Below, one piece after another: positions 5,649-6,429 of a stretch of DNA of 6,429 nucleotides. Each line of letters begins with the position of its first letter. Positions within the stretch are counted from its first letter, which is position 1. Below the pieces are notes generated by a model. It saw nothing but the letters and a program-made list of their open reading frames with translations. It ran no database searches and was not told the origin of the DNA. This stretch comes from a bacterium (lineage in GTDB: Bacteria > Verrucomicrobiota > Verrucomicrobiae > Opitutales > Opitutaceae). Where the stretch lies: assembly GCA_021780625.1 (NCBI GenBank), contig JAJXYI010000036.1:1-6429 (forward strand), in the 5' to 3' direction. A program made the translations under genes and the position numbers.

Positions 5649-6224
5649 ATGCGCGTGGTCATCCTAGGTTCCGGACGAGGCAGCAACGCCGAGGCGATCC
5701 TGCAGGCCCAGAAGGAGGGCCGGCTGGGTAAGGCGCGGGTCGTGGCGGTCTTCGCGGACAGGCCCGATGCGGGCATCCTGGCGCTGGGGCCCCGGTTCGG
5801 GGTGGAGGCGCGCTACCTGGACCCCGCGCCGTTCAAGACCAAGCTCGATGGCGAGGCGGAGCGGCGCTACATCGAGGAAATCTCGGCGAGGGAGCCCGAT
5901 CTCGTGGTGCTCGCGGGATTCATGCGGGTCATCAAATCCGGATTTCTGGAGGCCTTTGCGGGTCGGATCATCAACCTGCACCCGAGCCTGCTCCCGTCGT
6001 TTCCGGGCCTGGACGGGATCGGCCAGGCGTTTCGCCGCGGCGTGAAGGTGACCGGATGCACGGTGCACCGCGTGACGGCTGAGGTGGACGGCGGGCCGAT
6101 CATCGACCAGGCGGCGGTGCGCATCGAGGAATCGGATACGCTTGAGTCCCTCGCGGCGAAGATCCATGCCGCGGAGCACGCGCTGCTTCCCGCGACGATC
6201 GCGAGGCTGAGCCTGCAGCGCTGA
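5649..6224 (+). CDS. purN: Phosphoribosylglycinamide formyltransferase (GART), PurN
   Basis: PurN transfers a formyl group from 10-formyl-tetrahydrofolate to GAR, giving FGAR in the third step of purine biosynthesis, in the cytoplasm. The 191-residue product has the length of the family. The phosphate-binding loop GSGRGSN is at residues 7-13. The catalytic motif INLHPSLLPSFPG contains Asn109 and His111, and Asp147 lies in 'VDGGPI'. The spacing of 38 residues between Asn109 and Asp147 equals that of Asn106 and Asp144 in the E. coli enzyme. 'GLDGIGQAF' replaces the more common 'AHxxA' region but is a known variant. The start I chose (ATG at 5649) gives MRVVILGSGRGSN, the normal family N-terminus. 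An AGGGG directly before it is too close to help, yet would be well placed for GTG at 5655, two codons later. It follows the kinase by 51 bases on the same strand and converges with the receiver-domain gene. Confidence 0.96.
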   Translation: MRVVILGSGRGSNAEAILQAQKEGRLGKARVVAVFADRPDAGILALGPRFGVEARYLDPAPFKTKLDGEAERRYIEEISAREPDLVVLAGFMRVIKSGFLEAFAGRIINLHPSLLPSFPGLDGIGQAFRRGVKVTGCTVHRVTAEVDGGPIIDQAAVRIEESDTLESLAAKIHAAEHALLPATIARLSLQR

Positions 6225-6240
6225 GGCGGCGGCTCAGCGC
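6218..6240. terminator. Hairpin spanning both stop codons of convergent genes
   Basis: GCGCTGAG (6218-6225) and CTCAGCGC (6233-6240) form a perfect 8-bp stem around a 7-base loop (gcggcgg). The left arm carries the purN TGA (6222-6224) and the right arm carries, on the other strand, the TGA of the receiver-domain gene (6234-6236). No run of T follows on either side, so it is not a classic Rho-independent terminator. It may act as a bidirectional pause or mRNA 3'-end stabiliser. The structure is visible; the role is inference. Confidence 0.6.
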
Positions 6241-6429
6241 CCCTCGATCGCCTCGCGCAGCTTCTTGGCGAGGGTGGTGCGGTTGAACGGCTTTTCGAGG
6301 AAGGGCATCCGGGATTCCTGCACGGCCTGGAGAATCACGGGGTCGTCGACGTAACCGGACATGAACAGCACGCGCAGGCCGGGGCGGAGGGCGCAGAGGC
6401 GCTCGGCGAGTTCGTGGCCCCCGATGTAG
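6234..6429 (-). CDS. C-terminal end of a response-regulator receiver domain protein (partial)
   Basis: Only the last 64 residues lie in the window; the gene continues beyond 6429. The fragment begins YIGGHELAERLCALRPGLRVLFMSGYVDDPVI and ends 'FLEKPFNRTTLAKKLREAIEGR'. This is the second half of a receiver (REC) domain. The 'GGxELAxRL' helix comes first, then the beta-4 strand with the conserved Ser of 'FMSGY', and the conserved Lys in 'EKPF' before the final helix. The phosphorylated Asp would lie upstream, outside the window. The protein ends at the REC domain, so it is either a stand-alone regulator or, more often with this sequence type, the tail of a hybrid histidine kinase. It converges with purN, nine bases from the purN stop, and shares a hairpin with it. 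The reading frame was worked out by hand from the reverse strand. Confidence 0.85.
   Translation of the reverse strand, partial: YIGGHELAERLCALRPGLRVLFMSGYVDDPVILQAVQESRMPFLEKPFNRTTLAKKLREAIEGR

Noticed and set aside
1..6429. CRISPR array, tRNA, rRNA, insertion sequence, or phage genes
   Set aside because: I saw no regularly spaced repeats, transposase motifs, cloverleaf or rRNA-like sequence on either strand.

Overview
The window looks like chromosomal DNA of a flagellated, GC-rich Gram-negative bacterium. A verrucomicrobial host of the Opitutaceae type is my best guess. It rests on the style of the PurN and histidine kinase proteins, a lipoprotein signal, weak Shine-Dalgarno use and a remembered gene style, not on any search.

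Regions. (a) 1-272: the end of a small protein of unknown function on the + strand, whose ATG lies one base outside the window. (b) 273-413: a convergent gap full of short direct and inverted repeats. (c) 414-4128, minus strand, read right to left: fliD (filament cap), a predicted lipoprotein overlapping it by 4 bases, a likely terminator and gap, a FlgM-like small protein, fliS (flagellin chaperone), and a coiled-coil protein in the place of FliT/FlgN that overlaps fliS by 23 bases. (d) 4129-4241: a divergent intergenic region with a good sigma-28-type promoter pointing into fliD. (e) 4242-5597, + strand: a soluble PAS histidine kinase of the 'GVLHNIGN' type. (f) 5649-6224, + strand: purN. 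(g) 6234-6429, minus strand: the C-terminal end of a response-regulator receiver domain, convergent with purN and separated from it by a hairpin that contains both stop codons.

The minus-strand block is a late flagellar filament-assembly module. It holds the cap (FliD), the flagellin chaperone (FliS), a second export-chaperone candidate, and a candidate anti-sigma-28 factor (FlgM-like), with sigma-28-like sequence upstream. This fits the known logic in which FlgM export releases sigma-28 for late genes. The lipoprotein is the least explained member. The kinase and the receiver-domain protein flank purN, but nothing in the sequence shows that they are partners.

I see no mobile element, CRISPR array, tRNA or rRNA, and no clear new defence or biosynthetic system. 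The most unusual items are the lipoprotein coupled to fliD, the FlgM-like gene inside the fliD-fliS block, the repeat-rich convergent gap at 288-437, and the double-stop hairpin at 6218-6240.
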